Part shown: positions 62,825 through 64,000 of the stretch, one piece after another | Numbering within the stretch: position 1 is the stretch's first letter | How the letters are laid out: each line of letters starts with the position of its first letter | NCBI RefSeq assembly: GCF_030295935.1 | Contig: NZ_AP027362.1 | Location: forward strand, 930,001-994,000 | Direction of reading: 5' to 3' | DNA from: Thalassotalea piscium | GTDB taxonomy: Bacteria; Pseudomonadota; Gammaproteobacteria; Enterobacterales; Alteromonadaceae | DNA: 64,000 bases | Program-made: the position numbers and the translations under genes | Notes under the pieces: generated by a model | Told to the model about the DNA's origin: nothing | Database searches by the model: none | Seen by the model: only the letters and a program-made list of their open reading frames with translations

Positions 62825-63310
62825 TTATTCTACATCAATGAAATCTGCACTTTCATGCGTTAATAATTTTGCTTTTAACGCCAGACCACCAGCATAACCC
62901 GTTAGCTTTTTGTTACTGCCAATCACGCGATGACAAGGAATAATGAGTGCGATAGGGTTTTTACCGTTAGCGCTACCTACTGCTCGTACGGCTTTTTCAT
63001 TATCGATATTTTTGGCAAGCCAAGCGTAACTTTTAGTATCACCAAATGGGATAGTGCAAAGTGCTCGCCATACTTGCTGTTGAAAAGCAGTACCTTTAGG
63101 ATCTAATGGCAGGGTAAAGCGTTGACGCTCATGATTAAAATACTGATTGAGCTGAATGATTGTTTCTTTAAAGTATTCAGGTTTATTTTCCAGTTTATTA
63201 ATGCTTAATAATTGCTGTTCGCCTTCTAAAAAAGACAAAGCAGTTAGCCCTTTATCATTAGCGGTGATAGCTATATCACCGAAAGGTGAATTATAAATGG
63301 TGTAATACAT
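62825..63310 (-). CDS. ogt: Methylated-DNA-[protein]-cysteine S-methyltransferase
   Basis: Suicide repair protein that transfers alkyl groups from O6-alkylguanine to its own Cys. It is 161 residues with the active site IPCHRVIGS and the wing segment KKLTGYAGGLALKAKLL. It follows the alkA-like gene on the same strand with a short inverted-repeat element between, so the two may form an alkylation-repair operon. Confidence 0.95.
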   Translation of the reverse strand: MYYTIYNSPFGDIAITANDKGLTALSFLEGEQQLLSINKLENKPEYFKETIIQLNQYFNHERQRFTLPLDPKGTAFQQQVWRALCTIPFGDTKSYAWLAKNIDNEKAVRAVGSANGKNPIALIIPCHRVIGSNKKLTGYAGGLALKAKLLTHESADFIDVE

Positions 63311-63325
63311 ATAAAAACCTACTTA

Positions 63326-63409
63326 ACCTGAACTCGGGATAATGGCTGTACGTTTAACGCATATAAAAACCGTAGCTTTGGTGTGCTCAGCTTATCCCAA
63401 ATTCAGATT
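63326..63409. mobile_element. Short family 1 MITE derivative between alkA-like gene and ogt
   Basis: About 84 bp. Left end ACCTGAACTCGGGATAATGG preceded by TA; right end TTATCCCAAATTCAGAT, a slightly diverged inverted copy. The centre (GTACGTTTAACGCATATAAA) is short, as expected from internal deletion. It ends within 3 bases of the alkA-like stop codon and could form a hairpin in the transcript joining the two repair genes. Confidence 0.6.
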
Positions 63410-63411
63410 CC

Positions 63412-64000
63412 TTAATGAAGTGAATGCCATAAATATAACGTGGCGTACGAACGCCATGGTTGCCAGGGCTTTGCTATATCAATAATGTTTTTATTCGTTA
63501 ACTTTTTGTTAGTTGATAGTGCCTTTATTACTCCTAAATCACCACTTGGAAACGCATCAGGGTCGCTTAAACCACGCATTGCTAGGTAATTAATCGTCCA
63601 TGGGCCAATTCCTTTAATACCCTTGATAAGCTCACCTAACTCTGCACTAGAGCCACAGTTTTCTATTAATTCATGATGCTTTTGGTAAAAATCAATCCAA
63701 CTTTTAAGTGTTTGCTTTCTCGTTGTTGTTAATCCAATCTCTTCAAAGTCAGCTTGTGTTAGTTGCTCAAGTGTAGGGAAGGTTAAGCGTAACTTATCAT
63801 GATATAAACAGGAGCTTCCATACTTTTCAGCAATACGTTTAGCAAAGGTTGTTGCTGCTTTTACCGACACTTGCTGACCTAAAATAGCACGAATTGAAAA
63901 TTCAAAAAAACTCCAACTACCAGGTAAACGTAAACCAGCGTGCGCTTTAATTACTTTTTGCAATAATGGGTGCTGACTTAATTGCTGATGTATTAAGTTC
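63412..64000 (-). CDS. DNA-3-methyladenine glycosylase (AlkA type), N-terminus beyond window
   Basis: The frame is open to the window edge, so at least 196 residues are visible and the start is missing. The HhH glycosylase core has FEFSIRAILGQQVSVKAAT, the helix-hairpin-helix IKGIKGIGPWTINYLAMRG and the catalytic Asp in DAFPSGDLGV. The family removes 3-methyladenine and related alkylated bases. In many relatives this domain is fused to an Ada-type regulator; whether that is so here cannot be seen. Confidence 0.9.
   Translation of the reverse strand, partial: NLIHQQLSQHPLLQKVIKAHAGLRLPGSWSFFEFSIRAILGQQVSVKAATTFAKRIAEKYGSSCLYHDKLRLTFPTLEQLTQADFEEIGLTTTRKQTLKSWIDFYQKHHELIENCGSSAELGELIKGIKGIGPWTINYLAMRGLSDPDAFPSGDLGVIKALSTNKKLTNKNIIDIAKPWQPWRSYATLYLWHSLH

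Overview
The window reads as a chromosomal segment of a low-GC marine gammaproteobacterium, most likely of the Colwelliaceae (Colwellia/Thalassotalea type). That placement is inferred from the AT-rich coding style, gene orders typical of Alteromonadales (lepB-rnc-era-recO-pdxJ-acpS; barA/relA/mazG; trmB/yggL/mutY), NhaD antiport, PEP-CTERM proteins and a full nos cluster. No rRNA gene is present to fix it.

Layout. 1-3647 is a housekeeping operon (end of lepB, rnc, era, recO, pdxJ, acpS). 4517-10490 carries the BarA hybrid kinase opposite relA and mazG. 11845-21413 is a nitrous-oxide respiration cluster, nosR-nosZ and nosDFYL on the minus strand, split by a plus-strand FMN-binding glutamate synthase-like gene. 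FNR-type boxes lie before nosR and in the divergent nosD/glutamate-synthase gap. 21636-24878 holds a YebC/YeeN-family gene, a periplasmic binding-like protein and nhaD. 24904-29955 is a four-gene minus-strand group: a coiled-coil protein, a membrane protein with a longin/Roadblock-like cytosolic part and an OmpA-like end, a Rab/Ras-like small GTPase, and a GGDEF-EAL protein. It is the best candidate here for a little-described system. 30324-32926 has two PEP-CTERM-type proteins, one behind a sigma-54-like promoter.

32990-49000 is the accessory half: glutaminase, a secreted metzincin separated from its probable partner gene by an intact IS66 element with 8-bp target duplications, a TauE-type permease, a BMT5-like methyltransferase with a zinc finger, a yedK (SRAP) gene broken by a MITE, LexA-boxed umuDC, an S46 peptidase and a class C beta-lactamase-like hydrolase. 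48960-50087 is a tRNA-Phe/tRNA-Thr unit followed by four 118-bp tandem repeats, each holding the 3' end of tRNA-Thr plus a terminator. 50311-58107 has yggX and an ABC-type efflux operon with its own sigma-54 response regulator and sensor kinase, behind a -24/-12 promoter and a palindrome. 58130 to the end is VOC, mutY, yggL, trmB, a cytochrome b, ogt and an alkA-like gene cut by the window edge.

The intergenic space is rich in small TA-flanked inverted-repeat elements (MITEs) of at least two terminal-repeat families. One is nested, one pair is near-identical at 195 bp, and one interrupts a gene so precisely that the uninterrupted reading frame can be rebuilt.

All function calls rest on motif recognition by eye. 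No database search or structure prediction was run.
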